The position numbers were made by a program, and so were the translations under genes. The notes under the pieces are model-generated. The model made no database searches, was not told the origin of the DNA, and was given only the letters and a program-made list of their open reading frames with translations. Below are positions 47,582 to 58,133 of a DNA stretch of 64,000 nt, in pieces. This DNA is from Lacihabitans sp. CS3-21. GTDB lineage: Bacteria > Bacteroidota > Bacteroidia > Cytophagales > Spirosomataceae. Within the stretch, counting starts at the first letter, position 1; every line of letters begins with the position of its first letter. The stretch lies in contig NZ_RJUD01000112.1 of NCBI RefSeq assembly GCF_024343675.1, forward strand, positions 62,001 through 126,000, given 5' to 3'.

Positions 47582-50500
47582 ATGAAAAAACTTCTACCGC
47601 TGCTGCTTATTTGCAATTTGCTTCATATTTCGATTTTTGCACAAGTACCCACAAATGATAACTGCTCGGGAGCAATTGGACTGACGGTTAATAGTGACAA
47701 TCTCTGTGCTGTGACCTTAACTGGCACTACTGTGGGTGCTACCCAAAGTCAAGCCGGTTGTAATTTCACCTCTGCAGATGACGATGTTTGGTATAAATTC
47801 ACCGCAACGGCTACTTCACATAAAATACAGGTAGCTTCCAACTCAGGTTCACTTCAAAACCCAGTTTTTGAAGTTTTTTCTGGCAGCTGTGGTAGTCTAA
47901 GTTCCTTAGGCTGTGTAAATAACCAAACCTTCACTTATGATACTGAAAGAACAATTCTGACAAGCCTAACGGTTGGTAATGAATATTTTATTAGGGTTTA
48001 TAGCAGTGGGAGTTCTTCACTTTTGAGGGGAACATTTACCATTTGTGTGGCCTTGACCGTTCCACCGGCCAATGACAATTGTGCAGGAGCTTTAGGTTTA
48101 CTCGTTAACCAAAATCAAACTTGTACCTTAACCAATGCAGGAACTTCCGAAGAAGCCACATTAAGCATGGCTGGGTGTTATTCTGGAAGTCAGGCCGACG
48201 ACGACGTTTGGTATGAATTTACCGCTACCAGCCCGGTTCATAAAATCACTCTGACACCTGGAACTATAAAGTTTCCAATTTTGGAGCTGTTTTCGGGCAC
48301 TTGCGGGAGCCTGACTTCCTTGTACTGCAAACCTGACTTTATCAATAATTTCACCATTGGAGATTTAACGATTGGCCAAAAATACTACCTCAGAGTGTAT
48401 TCCTATAATGCAGGTTTTGGCCCCTCAGGTACTTTTACCATATGTATTAACGAAGGCACGGGTATGCCAGCAAACGATGGATGTTCAGGAGCCATCGCTC
48501 TAACGGCCAATAATGCCAGTTGCGAAGTTCTTACTTCTGGTACTTTAGTAAACGCTACCGGCCCTCTGACGAGTTCATGTGTAAGCGAGCCTATCAGAAA
48601 CGATGTTTGGTATAAGTTCACGGCCACCAATGCCGAAATGATTCTAAAGCTATTGAATACCACCTTTTCAAGTGCTCAAATGGAGCTTTTTAGTGGAAGC
48701 TGCGGAACCCCAACCTCTTTGGCCTGTTCGATAACCAGCGAAAATTTTTTAAGTTACACCAATTTTACTATCGGTCAAGAATATTACCTAAGAGTTTGGG
48801 ACAGATATGGCAGTGCTGGTACTTTTGATTTGTGCTTGTCTACAACCTTAACAAATGATAAATCTGACGCAGCCGTTTCGGTGGCGTTAAATAGTAATTT
48901 TACTTGTACCCTAAAAACAACTGGCGACAACTCGCTGGCATTGAGCAATGAAACATCCAACAGTAGCTGTTCAGCCATAAAAGATGGTGTTTGGTACAAA
49001 TTCTTGGCCAATAACGATAGTTTGACCATCGAACTCACTGCTTTGACAATAGGTGCTGAGTCGAATTTTGAGCTTTTTCACAAGCAAGGCAGTAGTTTAG
49101 TATTTCAAGAAGTCCAACAACGCAAACTTTTCAAAACCAATTTTGTGATTGGAGACGAATACTATATTTTGGTTTATACATGTAACAGTTATCCACCAAG
49201 CAGAGGGACATTTGAACTTTGTGTCCGTAATTTTCCGCCGCCACCTGCCAACGATCGTTGCGTAAATGCTCTTCCTCTCAGTGTAAATCCTAATCTGAGT
49301 TGTAGCCTAAGTACTTCCGGCAGCACTACCAATGCCCTGCCGGGTGATTATGCCAATTGCTCTGGCGAGGTGGATGATGATGTTTGGTACAGTTTTGTCG
49401 CAACTCAAGCTAAACATACCATTTCCGTAAACCCTGGAACCTTACAAGATGCTGTTTTTCAGGTATATGAGGGTACTTGTGAAACTTTGAATGATTTAGC
49501 ATGTGTTAATAATACCTCAGGTCAAGATACTGAAATGGGTAAAGTGGCAGATTTGGTGGTGGGCAATACTTATTTCGTTCGGGTGTTTTCGTCAAATGTT
49601 GGTTCTGGCCAAGGTACTTTTAATATCTGTGTCAATTTGCCCATACCCAATGAAGACTGTGAAGGTGCCATCACCCTCACGCCAGGAGCCACGTGTTCGC
49701 CTGTAAGCGGAACCTCTGCTGGCGTGACTACAGATAGGTACGACAATTGCGATTTCTATAAATTTGGTGTTTACTATAAATTCACTGCGGCTGGTACTTC
49801 TCAAATAATCAGATTAACCAGAGGTACAATTCAAAATGTATATATAGACCTCTTACAAAATAATTGTGGAGATATAGATAGAATAGGCTCTTGTGGTAGC
49901 CCAAGCAATGCTGCGGTGGTTGAAAAGGTGGTTACTGGTCTCAATGTAGGCACCGACTATTTGATTTGGGTAAATACGGAAGATATTGCTGAAGAAGGCT
50001 CTTTCGATATTTGTGTTTTGAATACCGTGCCACCTACCAACGACGAATGTACCACAGCAACTACCCTAACGGTGAATGCTGGCAATGTGCCTGTCTTGAA
50101 AACCGCAGGAACGACACAGTTTGCCACACAAAGTCTCACAGGATGCAGCGGCAATGCCGACGACGACGTTTGGTACAGTTTTACGGCAAGTCAGACCAGT
50201 CATCGTGTTTTTTTGCAAAAGTTAAACATTTATGAAAACATCATCCTCGAAATATTCAATGGCTCATGTGGCAGTTTGGTTTCTAAACAATGTATCTCTT
50301 CTGGTTTTGACGATACCAAAAACTCCTCGACATTATTGACCAATCTCACCGTTGGTGAAACTTATTTTGTGCGGGTTTATTATCAAGGCACGGTTCCTGG
50401 CTCTTTTTCAATAGCCATCACCTCTGCTCCGGTAAACGATAACTGTGCGTCCGCCATCACATTGAATCCATCTACCTCAGACAATTTTAGTAATGCGGTG

Positions 50501-53500
50501 GCAGGAAGTAGCTTTGATGCCACATTATCGTCCAATAATTATTTTGGAAATACCCTCTCGGATGATGACGTTTGGTACCAGTTTACCGCTACGCAAAAGG
50601 TTCATAAAATAAAACTCAAAGGCTGGAAATCAAATTTGGGGGTCATAGAGGTTTTTAAAGGAACTTGCGGAGCACCCCAATACTTAAACTGTTCGCCTTC
50701 TTTTGCACCACAGTGCAACGCGGGTTCCATGTCTTTGGACACTTTAATTCTGACGCTTGATACCTTTATTCCAGGTCAAACTTACATTTTTAGGGTATAT
50801 AGTGCCCACCTCACCTTAAACCAATCGCTCTTTGATGTGGCAGTTACATCGCCTTACGTTTTGCCTATTGACGATTGCGAAGGGGCATTAAATATTCCTG
50901 TGGCCGCCACTCCAAGCTGTATCACTCCGACCATTGTAAACACCAAAGGATTCAGTACTATATCTGGTCAGTCTGGAGGTTGTAACAATGGTGCTGAAGG
51001 TGTTGGAACACCAGAAAAAGACATCTTTCTTAAATTTACAGCCACAGCTACACAGCATAAAATTAACCTTACTTTGGGGCAAGGTGGGTCTTTGCTTTAC
51101 CAAGTTTATTCAGGCACCTGTGGTTCATTGGTATCAATGGGCTGTTCAGCAGATTTTGATTCAGTATCTTATGTAGGCAACCTCGCCGTTGGCCAAACCT
51201 ATTTCATCAGGGTCTTGATGTATTATACCAACATAGAAACCCTCAAAGTATGTATTTCTACACCTGTATTTGCCTCCAACGACGAATGTGCAGGTGCTAT
51301 TGCGGTAGTTCCGACGGGTGATGCCGGCACTTGCTCCATCACTTCGGGCAATTTGTCGAACAGTTCCCAAACCCAATTCAACGAGTGTAATTTAAGTGGA
51401 AACGGTGATCTAAAAATCATGCGGGATGTTTGGTATAAGTTTGTGGCCAATTCTACCAGTCATCGGATTTGGTTTTCGAATGTTTCTATTTTAAAATCTA
51501 ATTTCAGCGGGCCAATTCCAAAGTATCTCAAATTTGAAGTGTTCAGTGGTACTTGCAACGCTAAAACCTTTTTGGGCTGTTCTGGTGCTATCAGTTCTCA
51601 GGAAGAAAAGGTCTTTAATAACCTTACGATCGGCGAAACCTACTTTATCCGAGTTTCGTCTTATGAGCCTGAATCTGTTGATTTTCAGTTTTGTATAAAA
51701 AATATCTCCCCGCCCGCCAATGATGTTTGTGCTACGGCCACCAATTTGACGGTTTTTAATAACTGGGCCAGCCAAAATTATACAAAAGGAAATACTTTGG
51801 ATGCCAATCAAACTACAGGTACAAATACCTGCGGACAAGCCAACAGTTTTGATGTTTGGTATAAATTCACAGCTACCAATACAACGCATAAAATAGCTTT
51901 CAGAACCAACAATGTTCTGAAAGCCATCACTGGCCTCACGCTGGCAGTTTACAGTGGCTCTTGCACTACTCCAGTGCATATTACCTGCAAAACTGGCGAT
52001 TTTACAAGTCTTTCAGAAGAATTTATGAATGTAGTGGGCTTAACCATCGGACAAGAATATTTTGTAAAAGTATATGCTTCACAAGCTTTGGTTGATCACC
52101 AGGGTGGATTCGAACTGCAGGTGCTCAACCCCACCGTACCCACCAATGACCAGTGCAGTTCACCCATTAACCTCAATATTCAGAGTTCGTCTCAAAGCTT
52201 TACCAGTGTCATCACCGAAACCATCCTAAGTACCCTGAGTGCCGAACCTGTGGCTTGCACAGTAACTGGCACTGCCGACGACGACGTATGGTATAGCTTT
52301 ACCCCAAGTCAAAATTCGGTGAGACTAATACTCTCGGCCAATTTCGTCAATCCCGTATATGTTTTATACACAGGTACTTGTGGAGCACTTACAAGTGTGG
52401 TTTGTGGTTCGGCTGGTGCTACGGTTTATTCATTAAACAAAATATTGACCAATCTTACCCCCAATACGCCGTATTTGTTACGGGTGTATAGCTCGTCCAA
52501 TGTCTTGAGAGGAAGGGTTTTTGTGGCCCTCACGAGCGATACCTCGCCTCCTGTAAACGACCTTTGTGCTGATGCCCTCACCCTTGTGCCATCTGCCGAT
52601 AACACGCCTATTTTTACCGAAGGAACAACCGTAAACGCTAAAAACGACAATACCGTTTGTTTTGCGGGCAATGAGGTCTGGTTTAAGTTTGTGGCCACCG
52701 CTACTACCCATCGAATTGTCTATGACGGATATCTCAAAGACCCGGCCATCATTATGTTTTCGGGTACTTGCGGAAGCCTGGCATTTGTTCCATCTACTTG
52801 TTTTGGAGGGATTCATAATGTGTCATTTACAAAATCTGGTTTGACCATTGGCACCACCTATTTTCTGAAAATAGCCGCTCAGGCTGATGTAAATACACAC
52901 CAAGGGATATTCAAAATTGCCGTTATTACGCCTTCCGTACCGGTGAATGACAATTGTGCCAATGCACTTACCCTCAACGTAAATGGTTCTGGACAATTTT
53001 TCTCTACCAATTTGGCTACCAATGAGTTCGCTAGCTTGGGGTGTGGTTCTAACAATGATAAGAATGTATGGTTTAAGTTCACGGCCACCAGTGCCAAAAT
53101 GGGTGTGGAGGTTGAAAACCTCAATACCGATGCCTTAATTGGCCTTTATAAAGGCATTTGTCCTTCGCCGAGTTTGGTAAAATGCTCTTATAATAGCAAT
53201 CAAAGTGAATTTAAGAATAATGCATTGCTATTCGATAACTTGATTGTTGGAGATGAATATCTGATAGCAGTAGCCACCAAAACCGCGGGCTCAGTGCTTG
53301 AATACAAAATCAAATTATACGAAACTCTAGAAGTAAGCGAAAATACACTTTATGGCAATACTTGCTTTACGGCCAATTTGGTTACAAATCCATCATTTGA
53401 AGACCCTCAAACTTGCCCGACAAGCTTTGTACCCACACCTTCATCGCCTGGGCAATGGTTGAGCCCCAATCTGGGTTGGACCATACCTACAAGTGGCTCA

Positions 53501-54295
53501 TCAGATTATTTCAACACCTGTGCCGAATACCAGGCTACCATAGAAACGCCTCGAAACACCACATTTGGAATTCAAACACCACGAAATGGCCAAGGTTTTG
53601 CGGGTTTGTTTGCAGGTGGAACAGAATATCGTGAGTACCTGCATACAGCTTTGGCATCGCCTATGCAAATTGGTAAAAGGTATCTGTTGAGTATGTATGT
53701 CAGCAGGTCTGATTATTATGCTGTAGCTACAAATAATCTCGGTTTTGGCTTAAATGTTAGCCAAAAAGTGGATTTTGCCAGCGATACCCTACAGGTAGAG
53801 AAAATGATACTTCCAAGCTCTAATGTGGTCATTCATGAAAAAGACAATTGGGTAAACATAGTGGCAGAAATAACGGCCGACCAAGCTTACCAACATTTGT
53901 ATTTGGGGAATTTTCGAAGTCAAGCCAACACCATCAGCCAGGCAGCCACCGACATTAGCGGCGGAACAAGCGGAGGTTATGGTGGGCAGTCGGCATCCAG
54001 CAATGCATATTATTTCATAGACGATGTTTTTGTAGGCGAAATAGCCAATACCATCGCCTGCGGAGCCAATAACTGCAACAGTACTATTGTGCTAAGCAGC
54101 CCAACGGACGACATTTCTGGTGGCACTGCCAACAAAAAAACCAACCTAGAGCTAAAAGCCAACATCACCATACAAGGCAACGCCAATGTGCTGTTCCAGT
54201 CCAACAAATCCATCCTGATGGATGCCACCCAAGGTGTTTTTGAGGTGAAAAACGGGGTGGTATTTGAGGCGAAGATTGGTGGGTGTGTGAATTGA
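47582..54295 (+). CDS. Giant secreted protein of 14 PPC-like repeats with C-terminal anchoring-type domains
   Basis: The product has 2237 residues with signal peptide KKLLPLLLICNLLHISIFAQ. Fourteen repeats of about 120-150 residues each begin with a P.ND.C..A..L motif and contain DDVWYKFTAT, an HKI.L strand, an FxVFSGTCGSL segment and a L..G..Y.IRVYS strand. This is the layout of bacterial pre-peptidase C-terminal-type beta-sandwiches. After the repeats comes a domain starting LVTNPSFEDPQTCPTSF (about 1930-2160), a Bacteroidota carbohydrate-binding-type region, then a C-terminal strand stack ending NGVVFEAKIGGC, which resembles a coat-hanger stack domain. It is probably exported and surface-displayed. 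Confidence 0.9.
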   Translation: MKKLLPLLLICNLLHISIFAQVPTNDNCSGAIGLTVNSDNLCAVTLTGTTVGATQSQAGCNFTSADDDVWYKFTATATSHKIQVASNSGSLQNPVFEVFSGSCGSLSSLGCVNNQTFTYDTERTILTSLTVGNEYFIRVYSSGSSSLLRGTFTICVALTVPPANDNCAGALGLLVNQNQTCTLTNAGTSEEATLSMAGCYSGSQADDDVWYEFTATSPVHKITLTPGTIKFPILELFSGTCGSLTSLYCKPDFINNFTIGDLTIGQKYYLRVYSYNAGFGPSGTFTICINEGTGMPANDGCSGAIALTANNASCEVLTSGTLVNATGPLTSSCVSEPIRNDVWYKFTATNAEMILKLLNTTFSSAQMELFSGSCGTPTSLACSITSENFLSYTNFTIGQEYYLRVWDRYGSAGTFDLCLSTTLTNDKSDAAVSVALNSNFTCTLKTTGDNSLALSNETSNSSCSAIKDGVWYKFLANNDSLTIELTALTIGAESNFELFHKQGSSLVFQEVQQRKLFKTNFVIGDEYYILVYTCNSYPPSRGTFELCVRNFPPPPANDRCVNALPLSVNPNLSCSLSTSGSTTNALPGDYANCSGEVDDDVWYSFVATQAKHTISVNPGTLQDAVFQVYEGTCETLNDLACVNNTSGQDTEMGKVADLVVGNTYFVRVFSSNVGSGQGTFNICVNLPIPNEDCEGAITLTPGATCSPVSGTSAGVTTDRYDNCDFYKFGVYYKFTAAGTSQIIRLTRGTIQNVYIDLLQNNCGDIDRIGSCGSPSNAAVVEKVVTGLNVGTDYLIWVNTEDIAEEGSFDICVLNTVPPTNDECTTATTLTVNAGNVPVLKTAGTTQFATQSLTGCSGNADDDVWYSFTASQTSHRVFLQKLNIYENIILEIFNGSCGSLVSKQCISSGFDDTKNSSTLLTNLTVGETYFVRVYYQGTVPGSFSIAITSAPVNDNCASAITLNPSTSDNFSNAVAGSSFDATLSSNNYFGNTLSDDDVWYQFTATQKVHKIKLKGWKSNLGVIEVFKGTCGAPQYLNCSPSFAPQCNAGSMSLDTLILTLDTFIPGQTYIFRVYSAHLTLNQSLFDVAVTSPYVLPIDDCEGALNIPVAATPSCITPTIVNTKGFSTISGQSGGCNNGAEGVGTPEKDIFLKFTATATQHKINLTLGQGGSLLYQVYSGTCGSLVSMGCSADFDSVSYVGNLAVGQTYFIRVLMYYTNIETLKVCISTPVFASNDECAGAIAVVPTGDAGTCSITSGNLSNSSQTQFNECNLSGNGDLKIMRDVWYKFVANSTSHRIWFSNVSILKSNFSGPIPKYLKFEVFSGTCNAKTFLGCSGAISSQEEKVFNNLTIGETYFIRVSSYEPESVDFQFCIKNISPPANDVCATATNLTVFNNWASQNYTKGNTLDANQTTGTNTCGQANSFDVWYKFTATNTTHKIAFRTNNVLKAITGLTLAVYSGSCTTPVHITCKTGDFTSLSEEFMNVVGLTIGQEYFVKVYASQALVDHQGGFELQVLNPTVPTNDQCSSPINLNIQSSSQSFTSVITETILSTLSAEPVACTVTGTADDDVWYSFTPSQNSVRLILSANFVNPVYVLYTGTCGALTSVVCGSAGATVYSLNKILTNLTPNTPYLLRVYSSSNVLRGRVFVALTSDTSPPVNDLCADALTLVPSADNTPIFTEGTTVNAKNDNTVCFAGNEVWFKFVATATTHRIVYDGYLKDPAIIMFSGTCGSLAFVPSTCFGGIHNVSFTKSGLTIGTTYFLKIAAQADVNTHQGIFKIAVITPSVPVNDNCANALTLNVNGSGQFFSTNLATNEFASLGCGSNNDKNVWFKFTATSAKMGVEVENLNTDALIGLYKGICPSPSLVKCSYNSNQSEFKNNALLFDNLIVGDEYLIAVATKTAGSVLEYKIKLYETLEVSENTLYGNTCFTANLVTNPSFEDPQTCPTSFVPTPSSPGQWLSPNLGWTIPTSGSSDYFNTCAEYQATIETPRNTTFGIQTPRNGQGFAGLFAGGTEYREYLHTALASPMQIGKRYLLSMYVSRSDYYAVATNNLGFGLNVSQKVDFASDTLQVEKMILPSSNVVIHEKDNWVNIVAEITADQAYQHLYLGNFRSQANTISQAATDISGGTSGGYGGQSASSNAYYFIDDVFVGEIANTIACGANNCNSTIVLSSPTDDISGGTANKKTNLELKANITIQGNANVLFQSNKSILMDATQGVFEVKNGVVFEAKIGGCVN

Positions 54296-54318
54296 GGTTT
54301 TTGTTTTCTTTATAATTG

Positions 54319-54352
54319 ACCACCAGAGACTTTTGTTTTTGGTGGTTTTTTT
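54319..54352 (+). terminator. Terminator of the giant protein gene
   Basis: ACCACCA (54319-54325) pairs with TGGTGGT (54340-54346) and is followed by a T-run. Confidence 0.78.
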
Positions 54353-54536
54353 GTTGATTTTAATTTCGGAATGAAAGTTTCAATATTTTGTGTAGACATT
54401 TAGAATGTCGGAGAAGAAATGATAAAAAGTAGAATATGCTGTTTTAAAGTAATTACATTAATTTAATCACTTAAAAAAAACATCTGTCAATTTATCTTAA
54501 GGAATTAATTATTTTTAGCCCCAAAAACAATCTAGA

Positions 54537-55799
54537 ATGAAACTAACTAAATTAATCTACTTTTACTTATTTATTATTTCAGTCAATGGTTATTCGCAAA
54601 ATTCAGAAATTGGTAAATCATTTATTAACGCTTTGTTTGTAGTAAAAAACACCCAAAAAGCTTATGCTTTTTTTGATGATAACATAAAAACTAAAATTTC
54701 TGAATTACAATTAAAAGAAACCGCAGAAAAATTAGAAACTCAGTTAGGCCAATTTAAATCAATAATCGAAACTAATAATGAAAAAGAAACTTGTTTCTAT
54801 TATTCTGATTTCGAAAAAATGAAATTAGACTTAAAAATATCATTTAACGAAAATAATAAAATTACAGGTTTTTTCATTATTCCCCACAAAGAATTCCATA
54901 GAGAAAATTCACTCGGGAAAGACCTTAGTATCAAAAGTAATAATATTGAATTGAAAGGAACTCTTTTAGTTCCTGAAAAAGAAAATTTAAAGAAACTCCT
55001 CATATTTGTTCACGGTTCAGGCCCGAATGATAGAGATGAAACTGTTTTTGAAAACAAACCATTTAAAAACATTGCTGAGAATCTTTATTTTAAAGGTATT
55101 TCAACATATCGATTTGATAAAAGAACATTATCAAATCCAGAAAGTTTTAATGATAAAAGTAGCATTGATGACGAAGTAACTAACGATATTTTAAATATTG
55201 TATCATATTTCAAAAACAAAATTGAATTTTCAGATTATCAAATAATTGTTTTAGGACATAGTTTAGGAGCATATTTATTACCTAGAATTGCAAATAAATC
55301 AAATAATATTTCTAAAATAGTACTTCTTGCCGGTAATTCTCGCCCATTGTCTACGCTAATAGCTGAGCAATATGATTATTTATATAAATTAACTCCTACC
55401 GAACAATTAAAACAAGCATCGCAAATAATAAAGGAGCAAATCAAAGTATTAAACTCAAAATCCTTTAATTTAAATACTCAAAAAGAAAAATTACCTTTCA
55501 ACTTGTCTGCTTTTTATTGGAAATCTGTTTTAGATTATAATCCAACAAAAGAAATAAAAAAGGTTAAAATACCAATTTTAATTCTTCAGGGAGAAAGAGA
55601 TTATCAAGTAAGTATGAAAGATTTTGACCTTTGGAAAGCAAGTTTAAAAAATAATAAAAGTGCAACATTTATTAGTTATCCAAAACTAAACCACTTGTTT
55701 ATTACTGGCGATAATCCATCAAATCCCAAAGAGTATGAATTAAAAGGGCAAGTGGATGAAAAAGTAATTAATGACATTATAAAATTCATTATTCAATAA
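54537..55799 (+). CDS. Secreted alpha/beta hydrolase with N-terminal DUF3887-type domain
   Basis: The product has 420 residues with signal peptide KLTKLIYFYLFIISVNGYSQ. Residues about 22-115 match DUF3887 (a ketosteroid-isomerase-like cone). The hydrolase domain has the oxyanion motif LLIFVHGSGPNDRD and the nucleophile motif LGHSLGAY with Ser242. The acid and His are probably in IPILILQGERDYQVS and KLNHLFITGDN. Codon use is visibly more AT-rich and Lys/Asn-heavy than in the preceding gene, which is compatible with horizontal transfer. Substrate unknown. Confidence 0.88.
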   Translation: MKLTKLIYFYLFIISVNGYSQNSEIGKSFINALFVVKNTQKAYAFFDDNIKTKISELQLKETAEKLETQLGQFKSIIETNNEKETCFYYSDFEKMKLDLKISFNENNKITGFFIIPHKEFHRENSLGKDLSIKSNNIELKGTLLVPEKENLKKLLIFVHGSGPNDRDETVFENKPFKNIAENLYFKGISTYRFDKRTLSNPESFNDKSSIDDEVTNDILNIVSYFKNKIEFSDYQIIVLGHSLGAYLLPRIANKSNNISKIVLLAGNSRPLSTLIAEQYDYLYKLTPTEQLKQASQIIKEQIKVLNSKSFNLNTQKEKLPFNLSAFYWKSVLDYNPTKEIKKVKIPILILQGERDYQVSMKDFDLWKASLKNNKSATFISYPKLNHLFITGDNPSNPKEYELKGQVDEKVINDIIKFIIQ

Positions 55800-55957
55800 T
55801 TAAAACTGGCTGTAAAAAGAATACTAATAAACATCACCTAAGTAAATGATAATCAATTACTAAGACAAAATCCAGTTTTCTCCACAAAAACAAACCCAAA
55901 ACCACCTATATTTACCTAACAAACCATTTGACTTAAAACCCTTTTAGACCCTTGAAT

Positions 55958-56188
55958 ATGAAAAAACTGAGTTTACTTTTTATTCTGATATGCTTTGCTG
56001 TTGTTGATTTGGTCGCCCAAATACCTATTAACAAGGCATTGAATGATTTTTTTGAGGCAAAATTTGAGGAACAGATTCAGCTGAGTCCTTTCAATGCCAC
56101 CAACATTGGCGACAACCGATTCAACAACCAATTGGCCATAGAGTGTACGGATAGTTATCGGGCTAAATTGAAGGAAATAGCCAGCTGA
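55958..56188 (+). pseudogene. DUF885-family protein, N-terminal fragment
   Basis: Only 76 residues remain: a signal peptide (MKKLSLLFILICFAVVDLVAQ) and the start of a DUF885 peptidase-like domain (LNDFFEAKFEEQIQLSPFNATNIGDNRFNNQL). Intact DUF885 proteins have about 550-600 residues. The frame ends in a TGA at 56186, and a dispersed-repeat copy begins at once (56191), with no downstream DUF885 sequence. The gene was therefore cut, most probably by a rearrangement at the repeat. The ATG at 55958 is chosen because it gives a standard signal peptide. Confidence 0.75.
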
Positions 56189-56190
56189 AC

Positions 56191-56229
56191 AAAGGTTGGC
56201 TCTTTCGTTAGGGCGAAAAGCGGGTTTTA
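56191..56229. repeat. Dispersed repeat, family 1 copy at the break of the DUF885 fragment
   Basis: AAAGGTTGGCTCTTTCGTTA then GGGCGAAAAGCGGGTTTTA aligns with the copy at 58134-58172 (AAGGTTATTTCCTTCGTGCA then GGTGAAAAGTAGGTTTTA). It starts three bases after the truncated gene's stop codon. Confidence 0.6.
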
Positions 56230-56298
56230 CCCTTGAAAAAAATATTTAAATGGAGTTCACATCAACTACTGATGGCAGACAAAAAGAATTATAAACCA

Positions 56299-56856
56299 AT
56301 GCAAATTAACCAAAACAAAAAACACGTTACCATAATCTTCTTAGCATTATTCCTCTTAACAAAGGTTTGTTATTCCCAGATAAAGCACGAAACAAAAGCC
56401 AAATATGTGGGTGGGGCTAACAGTGCTTTGCCTGGGTTAAATATAGGCATTGTGCTGGGCAGGGTAGATACATCGTATTATATGCGTTGCCAATTGTACA
56501 TACCTGCCATGCAATACAGCGAGATATACCTGTCCAGAAAAAGTAATCTATCGTTTGTGCTCAAAAGCGGTAAAAGTGTGGATTTGAGCCTCGAAAAGAT
56601 TCGTACCTCCATAGAGAGTTACCGAGAAATGAACGATTTTATGATTCAGCGTTCACAAGACGGATACATCACTAAACTGATTATTCCGGTGGCTCGGCAA
56701 CAACTCCTGGAAATAGCCGCAGAACCACTTGAAATGATAACTTTGCCCTACTTTAAAAATCCAACCAAGTCCGAGGAACTAGTATTTTCAAGACCCCCAT
56801 TTTTTAAAAGCCGAAGTTTTATTCAAGATGAAATTTATCATATTTTGGCAAGGTAA
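56299..56856 (+). CDS. Secreted protein of unknown function
   Basis: I place the start at the ATG at 56299 (MQINQNKKHVTIIFLALFLL), which gives a signal peptide with cleavage after VCYSQ and a product of 185 residues. Earlier in-frame starts (TTG at 56233, ATG at 56272) give a long basic tail. The mature part contains KYVGGANSALPGLNIGIVLGR and strand-like segments such as YMRCQLYIPAMQYSEIYLSRKS. No family recognised. It lies just after the DUF885 fragment and the dispersed repeat. Confidence 0.62.
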   Translation: MQINQNKKHVTIIFLALFLLTKVCYSQIKHETKAKYVGGANSALPGLNIGIVLGRVDTSYYMRCQLYIPAMQYSEIYLSRKSNLSFVLKSGKSVDLSLEKIRTSIESYREMNDFMIQRSQDGYITKLIIPVARQQLLEIAAEPLEMITLPYFKNPTKSEELVFSRPPFFKSRSFIQDEIYHILAR

Positions 56857-57049
56857 GATTTTTGTCAATCCTGAGTCTACATTCAGGTGACTTTGGACTA
56901 TGCAAGGAAGCCAAACAGGTAAAAAGACCCCCGTGCAGAACCTCCTCACTCACATGGATTAAATTCTCTACAATTTTGTTATTTGATGAGATAATGATTG
57001 TGGATGTTTGGTATTAAACTAGACGGAGTTTATTCAATATTCACCTTAT

Positions 57050-58042
57050 TTAATTGCATCGATAAGTCTTTTTGAACTCATAATTCACAGTCCCGTTCGA
57101 ATCATTATAACCTACAACTCTAGTCTCATTTCCATATTCATCGTATTCATATTCTAGCATTTTTAGTAAGGTATTGTTAGGGCCAAGTGAGAACTGATAT
57201 TTAATGTTTGATTTGAGTTTTTGATTATCATGATAGGTGAATTCTTCCAAGAGATTGTAAACCAAAGAATTATAAGAAATGGTTTTGTTTTTTAATAGTT
57301 TGTTTTCGTAATAAGTGCTTTTAATGACATAGGTGAATTTTCCATTTTTAAAGTTTCTCTCAAAAACTAATCGGCCGTTTTCATAAATATAGTCGGTAGA
57401 ATAGCCATCTTGGTTTGAATATTTAATGATTTGCCCACTATCGTTATATTCATACTTATTGATAATTTGGCTATCTGGATGTTTGGCGGTCGTTTCAATT
57501 AAAAGATTTTTTGAATTGTATAAATTAATGATTACTATTTTCACGATTCCATTTTCTATACTTTCAGATTTGATAACCTGGCCTTTCTCATTATATGAAG
57601 TAAATAATTTAGACAAAGTAGAAAAACTGTCACTAAAAACTAGAGAAATTTGATTTCCCTTTTCATCATATTCATAGATAGTTTGAGACCCAGGAGCCAC
57701 TTTGGTATGTTTACTAATTTTTCCATTTAAATGATATTCAAAGGTGCTAGTTTCAAATATTGTAGATTCATTTTTAACTACAAATTTAACGAGCTGAGAT
57801 TTTGAATTATATGTATTTTCATAATTTCTAATATTGACAGACCCATTGGCATTGAGAAAAGTAAGCTTTGAAATATTATTCAATTTGTCATATTCGTATT
57901 TTATTAAACCTTTACCATTCCCGACTAGTCGTTCTTCAGACATAAGTAAACATAACTTATTCTCTGAAATTGGCTCAGGATTATCGCTTGGCTTACAAGA
58001 GAGAATTAAACCTAAAAAAAGCAAGAAATGTGGAAGTTTCAT
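57050..58042 (-). CDS. Lipoprotein with YD/RHS-like repeats
   Basis: The product has 330 residues. The lipobox HFLLFLGLILSC gives Cys16. The mature part is a run of YEYDxxGNxxxxxxxD-type units: LIKYEYDKLNNISKLTFLN, FEYHLNGKISKHTKV, IYEYDEKGNQISLVF, NKYEYNDSGQIIKYSN, LEYEYDEYGNETRVVGYN. These resemble YD (RHS) repeats, which form beta-barrel shells in large toxins; here the protein is small and secreted, so a structural or adhesive role is likelier. It is monocistronic. Confidence 0.82.
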   Translation of the reverse strand: MKLPHFLLFLGLILSCKPSDNPEPISENKLCLLMSEERLVGNGKGLIKYEYDKLNNISKLTFLNANGSVNIRNYENTYNSKSQLVKFVVKNESTIFETSTFEYHLNGKISKHTKVAPGSQTIYEYDEKGNQISLVFSDSFSTLSKLFTSYNEKGQVIKSESIENGIVKIVIINLYNSKNLLIETTAKHPDSQIINKYEYNDSGQIIKYSNQDGYSTDYIYENGRLVFERNFKNGKFTYVIKSTYYENKLLKNKTISYNSLVYNLLEEFTYHDNQKLKSNIKYQFSLGPNNTLLKMLEYEYDEYGNETRVVGYNDSNGTVNYEFKKTYRCN

Positions 58043-58133
58043 GATATTTTAAAAATTTAACAAATATAGATTGCATCCATTTCATAGCAAAACCTTTCAA
58101 ATGATTAAACTTTGATTTAAGAACCAATTGTAC

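Noticed and set aside
48403-54228. Frames inside the giant repeat gene on either strand
   Set aside because: They are shadows of the 2237-residue gene, repeated because the coding modules repeat.
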